A DNA stretch of 64,000 nucleotides from Maricaulis sp048269565 (GTDB lineage: Bacteria > Pseudomonadota > Alphaproteobacteria > Caulobacterales > Maricaulaceae): contig NZ_JBLXIK010000003.1 of assembly GCF_048269565.1 (NCBI RefSeq), forward strand, positions 186,001 to 250,000, read 5' to 3'. Of this stretch, positions 1-7,623 are shown in pieces. Below the pieces are notes generated by a model. It was not told the DNA's origin. It ran no database searches and worked only from the letters and a program-made list of their open reading frames with translations. The position numbers and the translations under genes were made by a program. Every line of letters starts with the position of its first letter. Position 1 is the first letter of the stretch.

Positions 1-777
1 TTTGACGCAGATATGCTGGCGCGCATCCGCGACGCGGCGCATGCCCATGGCCTGCCGGTGATTGTCCATGCCAATGCGATCGACATGTATCAGATCGCGC
101 TCGATGCCCGACTCGATATTCTCGGACACGGGTTGTGGAACTGGCAATGGCCCGACGGCGAGCCGCCGGTCGTGGCAACGCTGGACCGGCTGGTCGAGCA
201 GGGCACAGGCTATATGCCGACCCACAGCGTCATGGCCGGGCTGGGCGGCCAGTTGCGACCGGATGCCCTGGACGATCCGCAATTGGCGGACGTCGTTCCC
301 GCAGCCTTGCTGGACTGGTATCGCACCGGGGAGGGCCAATGGTTTGCCGATGAACTCGCCGCCGACTTCCCGCCGGACATGCCGCGCTCGGAAATGGCCG
401 ATATTTTCGGCTATGGCGTTGGCCGCGCGCAGCGCGCCACCGGCTATCTGCATGCGCAAGGACACCCCCTGCTGCTGGCAAGCGATTGTCCTGGCAGCCC
501 CACCTTCGTCAACCAGCCCGGCCTGTGCACCTGGCGCGAAATCCTCAGCCTCAACGAGGCGGGTGTCTCGTTGCAGGCCATCCTCGAGGCGGGCACCATC
601 AATCCGGCGCGGCAATTCGGTCTCGAGGCCGAGTATGGCACCGTCGAGCCGGGCAAGATCGCCAATCTGCTGATCCTGTCGGCCAATCCGCTCGAGGAGG
701 TGACTGCCTGGGACCGGATCGAGACCGTTATCCTGCACGGTCAGCCGCTTTCACGTCAGATGCTCGCGGTGCAGTAG
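1..777 (+). CDS. Amidohydrolase family protein, C-terminal part (start outside window)
   Basis: The frame is open from base 1, so these 258 residues are the C-terminal part of a longer metal-dependent hydrolase; the N-terminal HxH metal motif would lie upstream. A VHAN strand (about residues 22-25), a GHGLWNW segment and ASDCP (about 160-164) sit where imidazolonepropionase-like amidohydrolases place metal-binding His and Asp residues. The end of the protein, with INPARQFGLE and GTVEPGKIANLLIL, is the usual C-terminal beta-sandwich of the superfamily. The substrate cannot be inferred. The DUF1330-like gene begins 43 bases downstream on the same strand. Confidence 0.8.
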   Translation, partial: FDADMLARIRDAAHAHGLPVIVHANAIDMYQIALDARLDILGHGLWNWQWPDGEPPVVATLDRLVEQGTGYMPTHSVMAGLGGQLRPDALDDPQLADVVPAALLDWYRTGEGQWFADELAADFPPDMPRSEMADIFGYGVGRAQRATGYLHAQGHPLLLASDCPGSPTFVNQPGLCTWREILSLNEAGVSLQAILEAGTINPARQFGLEAEYGTVEPGKIANLLILSANPLEEVTAWDRIETVILHGQPLSRQMLAVQ

Positions 778-820
778 CGGCGCGGGCGGGACTGACCCTG
801 CTTCCAGACACGGGAATCCC

Positions 821-1261
821 ATGCAAGTCACCAACGAAGTTCTCCCCACCGATCCCGAGCAGATCGAGCAGATGATGCAGCCAGGCCCTGCCGGGCCGGT
901 TTTCATGGTCAATCTGTTGAAATTCAAGGACCGGGCGGACTATGCCGACGGGCGCGAAACCGGGCTCAACGGGCGTGAGGCGTATGAGATCTACGGCAAG
1001 GCGATCATGAAGGTCCTGCCGGAGTTTGGCGGCAAGCTGGTCTTTGTCGGCAATACGACATTTCTCGCGCTCGGCCAGGTCGAGGAGCTCTGGGATGAGG
1101 TCGCGATCATCATGTATCCCGATCGCGGCTCGCTTTTGCGCATGTCGATGTCGCCGGCCTGGCAGGAGATCGCGGTGCATCGCGAGGCCGGCCTCAAGGG
1201 CCAGCTCAATATCGAGACGGTGATGCCGCCGGCCCTGCTGGCGGGCCTCGCCAAGGGATGA
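821..1261 (+). CDS. DUF1330-like protein (dimeric alpha-beta barrel)
   Basis: This 146-residue protein contains GPVFMVNLLKFKDRADY near residue 25, the typical first strand of DUF1330-type small alpha/beta-barrel proteins, followed by EAYEIYGKAIMKVLPEFGG and a strand resembling VAIIMYPDRGSLLRM. The family has no generally established activity; members may bind small ligands or act as monooxygenase-like dimers. There is no signal peptide or membrane segment. It lies between an amidohydrolase and an FAD oxidoreductase on the same strand and may share a transcript with them. The family assignment is from pattern recognition only. Confidence 0.7.
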   Translation: MQVTNEVLPTDPEQIEQMMQPGPAGPVFMVNLLKFKDRADYADGRETGLNGREAYEIYGKAIMKVLPEFGGKLVFVGNTTFLALGQVEELWDEVAIIMYPDRGSLLRMSMSPAWQEIAVHREAGLKGQLNIETVMPPALLAGLAKG

Positions 1262-1330
1262 GGGCGGTCGGCCTGGTGTTGACACCGTCCGCTCGCTCGG
1301 GGATGCAGGGTTGGCGGCGGAGTGACGCAC

Positions 1331-2440
1331 ATGGCATTCGAGACAGACGCGATCGTGATCGGAGCCGGCGCCGTCGGTCTGGCAACGGGGCGGGCCTTCG
1401 CCCTGCGCGGCCATGAAACCCTGGTGCTCGAGGCGCAGGGCGCGATCGGGCAGGGGATTTCCTCGCGCAATTCGGAAGTCATCCATGCCGGGCTCTATTA
1501 CCCGACCGGCTCGCTGAAGGCGCGGCTCTGCCTCGTCGGGCGGCAATTGCTCTATGCCTATCTCGACAAGTATCACATCGCCCATCAGCGCTGTGGCAAG
1601 CTGGTTGTCGCGACCGAACCGCATGAGGCGGCGCGGCTGGAAGCGATCTTTCGCCAGGCCGGGGAAAATGGCGTTGAAGGCCTGCAAAGGCTGAGCGGCG
1701 AGCAGGCGCGGGCGCTGGAGCCGGAACTGAACGCCACCGCCGCCATCCTCTCGCCCGATAGCGGCGTGATGGATGCGCATGGCTATATGGGCAATATGGC
1801 GGGCGAGATCTCGGCCCTGGGTGGCGCCATCGTCATCAACACACCCTTTGTGGGCGCCTCGCCCATACCGGGTGGTGGTTTCGTGGTCCGTACGGGTGGC
1901 GATGCGGCGACCGAAGTGACGACGCGCTATCTCGTGATCGCCGCCGGTCTGGGCGCCCAGGATGCGGCCGCAAGGGTCGAGACCTTCCCGGCAGCGCAGA
2001 TCCCGCGCCTGCATTACGGCAAGGGCGTCTATTTCACCTGTGCCGGCAAGGCCCCGTTCGGGCGCCTGGTCTATCCGCTGCCGATCCCCGGCGCGCTGGG
2101 CACGCATTACCGCCGCGATCTCGGTGGCCAGGCGCGCTTTGGCCCCGATCTCGATTTTGTCGATGCGCCTGACTATACCGTCGATCCGGCGCGGGCTGAT
2201 GCGTTTTACGACACCATTCGCCGCTTCTGGCCCGGCCTGAAGGACGGCGCCCTGGTGCCCGATTATGCCGGTATCCGCCCCAAACTGCACGGGCCGGGCG
2301 AGTTGCAGACCGATTTCCGCATCGATGGCGCCGAGGCGCACGGCCTTGCCGGCCTGATCGCCCTGTTCGGGATTGAAAGCCCGGGCCTGACCTCGTCGCT
2401 GGCGATCGGCGATGAGGTGGTGCGGCGACTGGTGGATTAG
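1331..2440 (+). CDS. FAD-dependent oxidoreductase, L-2-hydroxyglutarate dehydrogenase (LhgO)-like
   Basis: The protein has a DAO-type FAD fold. The N-terminal dinucleotide motif VIGAGAVGLATGRAFA is followed by SSRNSEVIHAGLYYP (about residues 48-62), a block characteristic of the LhgO/YgaF group. The end, LIALFGIESPGLTSSLAIG, is also typical of that group. At 369 residues it is slightly shorter than usual LhgO. The ATG at 1331 was chosen because GGAG at 1319-1322 sits 8 bases upstream; an in-frame GTG at 1322 is less likely. By family it would oxidise a 2-hydroxy acid, probably L-2-hydroxyglutarate, but the substrate is inferred. Confidence 0.8.
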   Translation: MAFETDAIVIGAGAVGLATGRAFALRGHETLVLEAQGAIGQGISSRNSEVIHAGLYYPTGSLKARLCLVGRQLLYAYLDKYHIAHQRCGKLVVATEPHEAARLEAIFRQAGENGVEGLQRLSGEQARALEPELNATAAILSPDSGVMDAHGYMGNMAGEISALGGAIVINTPFVGASPIPGGGFVVRTGGDAATEVTTRYLVIAAGLGAQDAAARVETFPAAQIPRLHYGKGVYFTCAGKAPFGRLVYPLPIPGALGTHYRRDLGGQARFGPDLDFVDAPDYTVDPARADAFYDTIRRFWPGLKDGALVPDYAGIRPKLHGPGELQTDFRIDGAEAHGLAGLIALFGIESPGLTSSLAIGDEVVRRLVD

Positions 2441-2833
2441 GGCCCGGGGCTGGGACATCGGTTCTCCCGGAGCGGTGTCGCGGCAAGGCACGGCTCCCCG
2501 CGCAGGGGCATTGCGGACGATCCGCCAGGGGTAGTCTGGGTCTTGAAGTGTTTCTTGTCCTGGCGGATCGTCCACAACCCGGTGAAGCCAATTAAGGAAG
2601 AGCGCCGGCCCGTCGACCCTTGCGCTTCCAGCGCCACCCGTCCGGTCCGAAGCTGTGCACCGCCGCGTTCCGAACGTGGACACAGTATAGGTCCGCGCCG
2701 TGGGGGTGGGGACAAGTTGGTGGGTCCGGCGAGCGGGGCGATCCGTCGCATCGGCCCGAACACCGCCGCCCTTGACCTTGCGCATGGGCTGCGGCCTGAT
2801 CCGGCGATCAAAAACGGGCGGGGATAAACCGGT
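2441..2833. other. Non-coding interval with a 15-bp perfect inverted repeat
   Basis: No credible gene was found in these 393 bases on either strand; the open frames lack recognisable domains and look like GC-driven shadows. The one clear structure is a perfect 15-bp inverted repeat, GGACGATCCGCCAGG at 2515-2529 and its complement at 2559-2573, enclosing 29 bases. It lies 75 bases after the oxidoreductase stop codon. There is no T-run after either arm, so it is not a classic terminator. Confidence 0.6.
2515..2573. repeat. Perfect 15-bp inverted repeat with 29-base spacer
   Basis: The left arm at 2515-2529 and right arm at 2559-2573 are exact reverse complements. Pairing resumes for three further bases (TTG/CAA) after one outer mismatch. 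The transcript could form a stable hairpin with a large loop. It could be an RNA structure, or a small mobile-element relic with 15-bp ends; no target duplication was evident. Confidence 0.7.
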
Positions 2834-3544
2834 ATGCGTATTTCGAATCTGGCCTTTATCGCGGCGATTGCCGGCGCTGTGGCGACGCTGGTTTTCCCGA
2901 TGCTGTTCGGCGCACCGCCGGATCCGGGTGCGGCCCCGATGGCGGACGGGTTTGTTACCCCGATCCTGGCGCTGGAATTTGCCCGTTCCGCAGACGATCT
3001 CGCCTTTGTCCAGGGCGAGGGCGCGGCGGCCTTGCGCGCTTTTCTCGTCCATACCCAGTCGCTCGACCGCTTCTTCCCGCTCGCCTATGCCGGCATGGCG
3101 GCGGTGTTTTTCCTCGCGCTCGGGCTGCGGCGTCCGGGGCGCTGGCTGGCCTGGGCGGCGCTGGCGGTGGCGCTGGTCGCAATCGGCGCTGACTGGGCCG
3201 AGAACCGGGTGATCGGACGGCTATTGACCGAGCTCGCCGCCGGCGATGAGCCCCGCGCCCGCCTGCTGGCGGCGCTGCACGGGCATACCTGGATCAAATG
3301 GGGGCTGATCGGCCTCTACGCGGCGCTGTTCAGTGTTTTGATGTGGCAGGACAAACGCCGCCTGCTGGCCATTCCCGGCGCGGTCGCGGCGCTGGCGATT
3401 GCCGCCACCTGGCTCAGCGGATCGAACGGCCAGGTCGCCGAAATCATGGGCACGCTGCTCATTCCCTTCATGCTCACTTTCCCTCTGGCGGCGGTGATGT
3501 ATCTTCGCGGCAAATCCGCGCCATCAAAACCGAGCGCGGGATAG
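2834..3544 (+). CDS. Hypothetical membrane protein, about six TM segments
   Basis: A 236-residue hydrophobic protein. The first segment starts at residue 4 (LAFIAAIAGAVATLVFPMLF), and further hydrophobic stretches follow near residues 78-95, 102-116, 155-170, 178-192 and 208-225. Charged loops include HTQSLDRFFPLAY and ADWAENRVIGRLL. No known family was recognised. It starts after the non-coding interval, ends 24 bases before tdh and is on the same strand. Function unknown. Confidence 0.65.
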   Translation: MRISNLAFIAAIAGAVATLVFPMLFGAPPDPGAAPMADGFVTPILALEFARSADDLAFVQGEGAAALRAFLVHTQSLDRFFPLAYAGMAAVFFLALGLRRPGRWLAWAALAVALVAIGADWAENRVIGRLLTELAAGDEPRARLLAALHGHTWIKWGLIGLYAALFSVLMWQDKRRLLAIPGAVAALAIAATWLSGSNGQVAEIMGTLLIPFMLTFPLAAVMYLRGKSAPSKPSAG

Positions 3545-3568
3545 CACCACATAGTCGAGGGAAATGTC

Positions 3569-4603
3569 ATGAAAGCGCTGGTCAAGGCAAAGCCGGAAGA
3601 AGGCATCTGGATGCAGGATGTGCCGATGCCGAACGTCGGCCCGGACGATGTCCTGATCAAGATCCACAAGACGGCGATCTGTGGCACCGATATCCATATC
3701 TATAACTGGGATGATTGGGCCGCCAAGACCGTGCCGACCCCGATGGTTGTGGGCCATGAATATGCCGGCGAGATCGTCGACAAGGGCGCCAATGTGAAGC
3801 GCGTCGAGATCGGCCAGCGCGTCTCCGGCGAGGGCCATGTCGTCGGCACATTGTCGCGCGCGGCACGCGCCGGCCGTTTCCATCTCGACCCCGACACGCA
3901 AGGCGTCGGCGTCAATATTCCCGGCGCCTTCGCCGAATATCTCGCCCTGCCGGCCTTCAATGTCGTCAAACTGCCCGAAGAGGTCTCCGACGAGCTCGGC
4001 GCGATTCTCGATCCGCTCGGCAATGCGGTCCACACGGCGCTGCAATTCGACATGATCGGCGAGGATGTGCTGGTCACCGGCGCCGGCCCGATCGGCATCA
4101 TGGCGGCCGCGATCGCGCGCCATGTCGGGGCGCGCCATGTCGTGCTGACTGATATCAATACCCACCGCCTGCACCTGGCCAGCCAGGTCGTGTCGCGCGT
4201 CCACACCGTCAATGTCGCCGAGACCAGCCTGAAAGACGTGATGGCCGAGCTCGGCATGAGCGAGGGCTTCGATGTCGGGCTGGAAATGTCCGGCGCGCCG
4301 AGCGCCATCGGCTCCATGCTCGACGCGATGGTGATGGGCGGCAAGATCGCGATGCTCGGCCTGCCTTCCAAGGCGATTCCGGTTGATTTCGGCTCGCTGG
4401 TGCTGAAGGCGATCACGCTGAAAGGCGTCTATGGCCGCGAGATGTTCGAGACCTGGTACAAGATGATCGCCATGCTCGAAAGCGGGCTCGATGTCAGCCG
4501 GGTGATCACCCATCGCTATGCGGCGGATGATTTCCAGAAGGGGTTTGACGCCATGCGCTCGGGCAAGTCGGGCAAGGTTATTCTCGATTGGAGCCAGTCA
4601 TGA
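3569..4603 (+). CDS. tdh: L-threonine 3-dehydrogenase, lacking structural-zinc cysteines
   Basis: This NAD-dependent medium-chain alcohol dehydrogenase oxidises L-threonine to 2-amino-3-ketobutyrate. The 344-residue length and numbering match the E. coli enzyme. Catalytic zinc residues C38, H63 and E64 are present (AICGTDIHIY, VGHEYAGE). The Rossmann motif GAGPIGIMAAA and the C-terminal block GREMFETWYKM are diagnostic. Unusually, the four structural-zinc cysteines of the family (positions 93, 96, 99 and 107) are replaced here by Gly, Ser, Ala and Asp. The usual partner kbl is not adjacent; instead the stop codon overlaps a nitroreductase start (ATGA). Confidence 0.92.
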   Translation: MKALVKAKPEEGIWMQDVPMPNVGPDDVLIKIHKTAICGTDIHIYNWDDWAAKTVPTPMVVGHEYAGEIVDKGANVKRVEIGQRVSGEGHVVGTLSRAARAGRFHLDPDTQGVGVNIPGAFAEYLALPAFNVVKLPEEVSDELGAILDPLGNAVHTALQFDMIGEDVLVTGAGPIGIMAAAIARHVGARHVVLTDINTHRLHLASQVVSRVHTVNVAETSLKDVMAELGMSEGFDVGLEMSGAPSAIGSMLDAMVMGGKIAMLGLPSKAIPVDFGSLVLKAITLKGVYGREMFETWYKMIAMLESGLDVSRVITHRYAADDFQKGFDAMRSGKSGKVILDWSQS

Positions 4604-5304
4604 CCGACAAGCGCGCGAGCGGACACCCTCACGCCGAAGCCAAACGCGTGCCGCTGACCGATTATGTCGAATACGGTCCGGCGGAAATGCTCAGCCGCGC
4701 GGCGGCCTTCGCCAAACATCTCAAGCGCCGCCGCACCGTCCGCGATTTCGCCGATCGGCCGGTGGATCCCAAAATCGTTGAACACGCCATCGAGGCTGCC
4801 GGCACGGCGCCCTCGGGCGCCAATCACCAGCCCTGGCATTTCGTGGTGATCCAGGACCCGGCCCGGCGCAAGGCCCTGCGCGAGGCGGCGGAAAAGGAAG
4901 AGCGCGCCTTTTATGAAGGCAAGGGTGGCGAGGAATGGCTCGAGGCGCTGGCGCCATTGGGCACGGACTCGGCCAAGCCGTTTCTGGAAACCGCGCCAGT
5001 GCTGATTGCCGTCTTCGCGCAAAAGCGCGGCGGCGAGAAAGTCGGCCAGTCGAAGAAGAATTACTACATCAATGAGAGCGTCGGCATCGCCTGCGGCTTC
5101 ATGCTCGCCGCTTTGCACGAGGCCGGCCTCGTGACGCTGACACACACGCCCAATCCAATGAAATTCCTCACCGAGATCTGCGAACGCCCGGCCGACGAAA
5201 AACCCTTCATGCTGATCGTCGCCGGCTATCCCGCCGATGACGCGACGGTGCCGGAACATGCGTTGATCAAGAAGACGGTGGGCGAGATTTCTAGCTGGCT
5301 TTAG
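4600..5304 (+). CDS. Nitroreductase-family FMN oxidoreductase
   Basis: A 234-residue FMN-dependent nitroreductase-fold protein, closest in appearance to the iodotyrosine-deiodinase/BluB-like branch. Key blocks are FAKHLKRRRTVRDFADRPV near residue 35, AAGTAPSGANHQPWHF near 67, KNYYINESVGIACGFML and the C-terminal EKPFMLIVAGYPADDA. The ATG at 4600 overlaps the tdh stop in an ATGA arrangement, and GGAG at 4590-4593 supplies a ribosome site inside tdh, so the two genes are probably translationally coupled. The substrate is unknown; no functional link to threonine breakdown was recognised. Confidence 0.85.
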   Translation: MTDKRASGHPHAEAKRVPLTDYVEYGPAEMLSRAAAFAKHLKRRRTVRDFADRPVDPKIVEHAIEAAGTAPSGANHQPWHFVVIQDPARRKALREAAEKEERAFYEGKGGEEWLEALAPLGTDSAKPFLETAPVLIAVFAQKRGGEKVGQSKKNYYINESVGIACGFMLAALHEAGLVTLTHTPNPMKFLTEICERPADEKPFMLIVAGYPADDATVPEHALIKKTVGEISSWL

Positions 5305-5345
5305 GGTTGGGTGCGCCGGAGAGCCGCCGCAGCCCCACAGCACAA

Positions 5346-5371
5346 CGCCCGGGCTGTGAGGGGCCCGGGCG
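5346..5371. terminator. Hairpin between convergent genes
   Basis: A perfect 9-bp stem, CGCCCGGGC at 5346-5354 and GCCCGGGCG at 5363-5371, with an 8-base loop. It lies between the convergent nitroreductase and superinfection-immunity genes. No long T-run follows on either strand. The upstream segment 5333-5341 can pair with 5353-5363, which would exclude this stem. Confidence 0.5.
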
Positions 5372-5430
5372 CGGCGTCTGGGGTATGTGGCGCGTCTGAT
5401 TTGAGATCAGTGAAGGGGCAGGGGTGATCT

Positions 5431-5634
5431 CTAGTCCCGCACGCGCCGGCGGATTGCGGTGAAGCTCCAGATCAGGGCGACAAGCCAGCCAATCCCGGTC
5501 CAGCCCAAAAGCAGGTTGGTGAGGAAAATGGCGAATGTGTTGTCGTGGCCGCGCAGAAGGGCGATCAGGGTCGGCATGAAGCCGATGATCAAAACAGCAA
5601 TTGCGCCTTCCGGGCCCATGAGATGATACTCCAT
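5431..5634 (-). CDS. Superinfection immunity family small membrane protein
   Basis: A 67-residue protein with two membrane segments. The order IAVLIIGFMPTLIALLRG, then FLTNLLLGWTGIGWLVALIW and a basic tail FTAIRRRVRD, is the Imm_superinfect pattern (T4 Imm-like, PF14373), which is common in bacterial chromosomes. The start at 5634 is supported by AAGGA eight bases upstream; a longer frame to 5751 has an unrelated Arg-rich N-terminus and no ribosome site. By phage analogy the family blocks DNA entry, but chromosomal members are mostly uncharacterised. It is a single gene facing the nitroreductase. Confidence 0.75.
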   Translation of the reverse strand: MEYHLMGPEGAIAVLIIGFMPTLIALLRGHDNTFAIFLTNLLLGWTGIGWLVALIWSFTAIRRRVRD

Positions 5635-5747
5635 ATCGGTTGTCCTTATCGACTTTCGATATGAAGTTAGGCCGATCCGAACCCGTGCGCAAGGTGGCGG
5701 GAGGGGGGATTTTGTGGCGGCCTGTCCCGCCTGCCGGCGGGCGGGGG

Positions 5748-6638
5748 TCAAGCGGGCAGGCGGCGGTCGCTGCGCGGTGACTGGCCGAACTGGCGCCGGT
5801 ACTCGCGGCTGAACTGGGTCGGGCTTTCATAGCCGACCTCGTAGGCGATCGAGGTGACGCTGCCGGCAGCGGCCTGCAGGCGGCGGCGGGCCTCCATCAG
5901 GCGCAATGCCTTTTGATATTGCAGCGGGGTTGTCCCGGTGAGCGCGCGGAAATGGTCGTGAAAGGCCGAGACGCTCATCCCGGCCTCGCGGGCGAGCGCC
6001 GCGACCGTCAAGGGGGCGGCGTAATCGCGCCGGATCCGGGCGATGGCGCGCGCAATCCGGCTGGCATGCCCATCGGGCTGCACCAGCGCCCGCAGGGCCG
6101 AACCCTGATCGCCGAGCAGCAGGCGATAGTGGATCTCGCGGATCACCAGTGGTGCGAGCACGTCGATATCCATCGGATCCTCCCGCAGCGCGAACAGCCG
6201 GGCCATGGCATCGATCAGCGCCGGATCGGCATCGCCCATGACAAGCGCCGCTTCGGGCGTCCGGCTGTCCATGGCGCCGGGGTCTTTCAGTCCGGATGCC
6301 AGGTCGCGCAACAGGTCGATATCCAGATCAAGCGCCAGGGCGAGATAGGGCGTTTGCGGCGTCGCCTCGACGACACAGGCCGTTGCCGGCAGGTCGAGGC
6401 TGACGATGAAGCTTTGCAGCGCACCGAAGCGGTGCAGGCGTTCGCCGATCCGGGTCTGCTTGCTGCCCTGGAGGACCAGGCAAAAAATCGGCTGATAGTC
6501 GATGGCCGTGAACTCGGTCGAGATCCGACTGCGCACCAGCGACAGCCTCGGCACACGGGTCGGCTGTGGCGCGTCACCAAAGCCACAGGCATTGGCGTAG
6601 TCCGCCATTTCACGTTTGAGACTGTCAAGCTGCACCAT
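5748..6638 (-). CDS. AraC-family transcriptional regulator (AraC_N type)
   Basis: 296 residues. The N-terminal domain is of the AraC_N (PF06719) kind, with FTAIDYQPIFCLVLQGSKQ and SFIVSLDLPATACVVEA. The C-terminal part has two helix-turn-helix units, including VAALAREAGMSVSAFHDHF and SIAYEVGYESPTQFSREYRR. The start at 6638 was chosen because the residues before it lack domain character. It is divergent from an SDR gene with 154 bases between the starts, the usual arrangement for an AraC activator and its target, so it probably controls that gene. The ligand is unknown. Confidence 0.88.
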   Translation of the reverse strand: MVQLDSLKREMADYANACGFGDAPQPTRVPRLSLVRSRISTEFTAIDYQPIFCLVLQGSKQTRIGERLHRFGALQSFIVSLDLPATACVVEATPQTPYLALALDLDIDLLRDLASGLKDPGAMDSRTPEAALVMGDADPALIDAMARLFALREDPMDIDVLAPLVIREIHYRLLLGDQGSALRALVQPDGHASRIARAIARIRRDYAAPLTVAALAREAGMSVSAFHDHFRALTGTTPLQYQKALRLMEARRRLQAAAGSVTSIAYEVGYESPTQFSREYRRQFGQSPRSDRRLPA

Positions 6639-6792
6639 GGCGAAACTCCCTGCCCATTGTCCTAGTCCGGCTGCTCGATTGCGGCAAGCCAAGGGCCCGC
6701 ATCGGCGAGGATTGGGCAGGTTTTCCGGAGGATGGGGCAGGCGGCCACGCGGTCGGGCGATTAGGTCAGGTGGCGAGCACAAGGAGCTGAAC

Positions 6793-7560
6793 ATGTCTGA
6801 CCCGACCCATCCCATTGTCCTGATCACCGGCGGCAGCCGCGGCCTCGGCCGCAGCATGGCGCTGCATCTGGCCGTCAAGGGCGCCGATATCATCCTGACC
6901 TATCAAAGCGGCCGGCAGGACGCCGAGGCTGTTGTCGCCGAGATCGTATCCCTCGGACGCCGCGCCGTAGCGCTGCAGCTGGATGTCGGCGCGACGGCCG
7001 GGTTCGCCGGTTTTGTCGAGAGGCTGCACGAGGCGCTGGAGGCGCATTGGAACGGTGCCGGGATCGATGTCCTCGTCAACAATGCCGGCATCGGCATCCA
7101 CAAACCCCTGGCCGAGACCAGCGAGGCCGAGTTCGACCGCTTGATGGCCATTCATTTCAAGGGCGTCTTTTTCTTGACCCGGTCCCTGCTTGGCCTGATC
7201 CGCGATGGCGGCCACATCCTCAATCTCTCCACCGGCCTGACACGCTTCACCCTGCCCGGCTTTGGCGCCTATGCGGCGATGAAGGGCGCGGTCGAGGTGC
7301 TGACGCGCTATCTGGCGCTGGAACTGGGCCCGCGCGGGATCCGTGTGAACACCATCGCGCCCGGCGCGATCGAGACCGATTTCGGTGGCGGTCTGGTGCG
7401 CGATAATCCGGCGGTGAATGCCGGGATCGCTTCAGCCACCGCGCTCGGCCGCGCCGGGCTTCCGGGCGATATCGGCGGCGCGGTCGCCAGCCTGTTGCTG
7501 GGTGATTTCGGCTGGATGACCGGGCAGCGCATTGAACTCTCCGGCGGCCAGAACCTCTAG
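6793..7560 (+). CDS. Short-chain dehydrogenase/reductase (SDR)
   Basis: A 255-residue classical SDR. The cofactor motif GGSRGLGRS is at residues 12-20, NNAGIGIH follows near residue 96, and the catalytic Ser/Tyr/Lys are seen in LNLSTGLTRF and FGAYAAMKGAVE. The C-terminal MTGQRIELSGGQNL is typical. The ATG at 6793 follows AAGGAG at 6781-6786. It is probably NADP-dependent, since ITGGSRGLG and basic residues are near the first turn, but this is inference. It is probably regulated by the divergent AraC-type protein; the substrate is unknown. Confidence 0.88.
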   Translation: MSDPTHPIVLITGGSRGLGRSMALHLAVKGADIILTYQSGRQDAEAVVAEIVSLGRRAVALQLDVGATAGFAGFVERLHEALEAHWNGAGIDVLVNNAGIGIHKPLAETSEAEFDRLMAIHFKGVFFLTRSLLGLIRDGGHILNLSTGLTRFTLPGFGAYAAMKGAVEVLTRYLALELGPRGIRVNTIAPGAIETDFGGGLVRDNPAVNAGIASATALGRAGLPGDIGGAVASLLLGDFGWMTGQRIELSGGQNL

Positions 7561-7572
7561 CCCGATACGAAA

Positions 7573-7598
7573 CAGCCCCGGCCTGATGGCCGGGGCTG
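7573..7598. terminator. Bidirectional hairpin terminator between convergent genes
   Basis: A perfect 11-bp stem, CAGCCCCGGCC at 7573-7583 and its complement at 7588-7598, with a TGAT loop. It sits between the stop codons of the convergent SDR and acyl-CoA ligase genes. There is no strong T-run, but the position and stem strength fit a shared terminator. Confidence 0.7.
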
Positions 7599-7623
7599 TG
7601 ACGCTGGAAAGGTTGGTTATGGC

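Noticed and set aside
728..3052. Very long open frame on the minus strand (774 codons) across three plus-strand genes
   Set aside because: Composition is Arg/His/Gly-rich without domains, and it covers well-supported plus-strand genes; it is a GC-driven antisense shadow.
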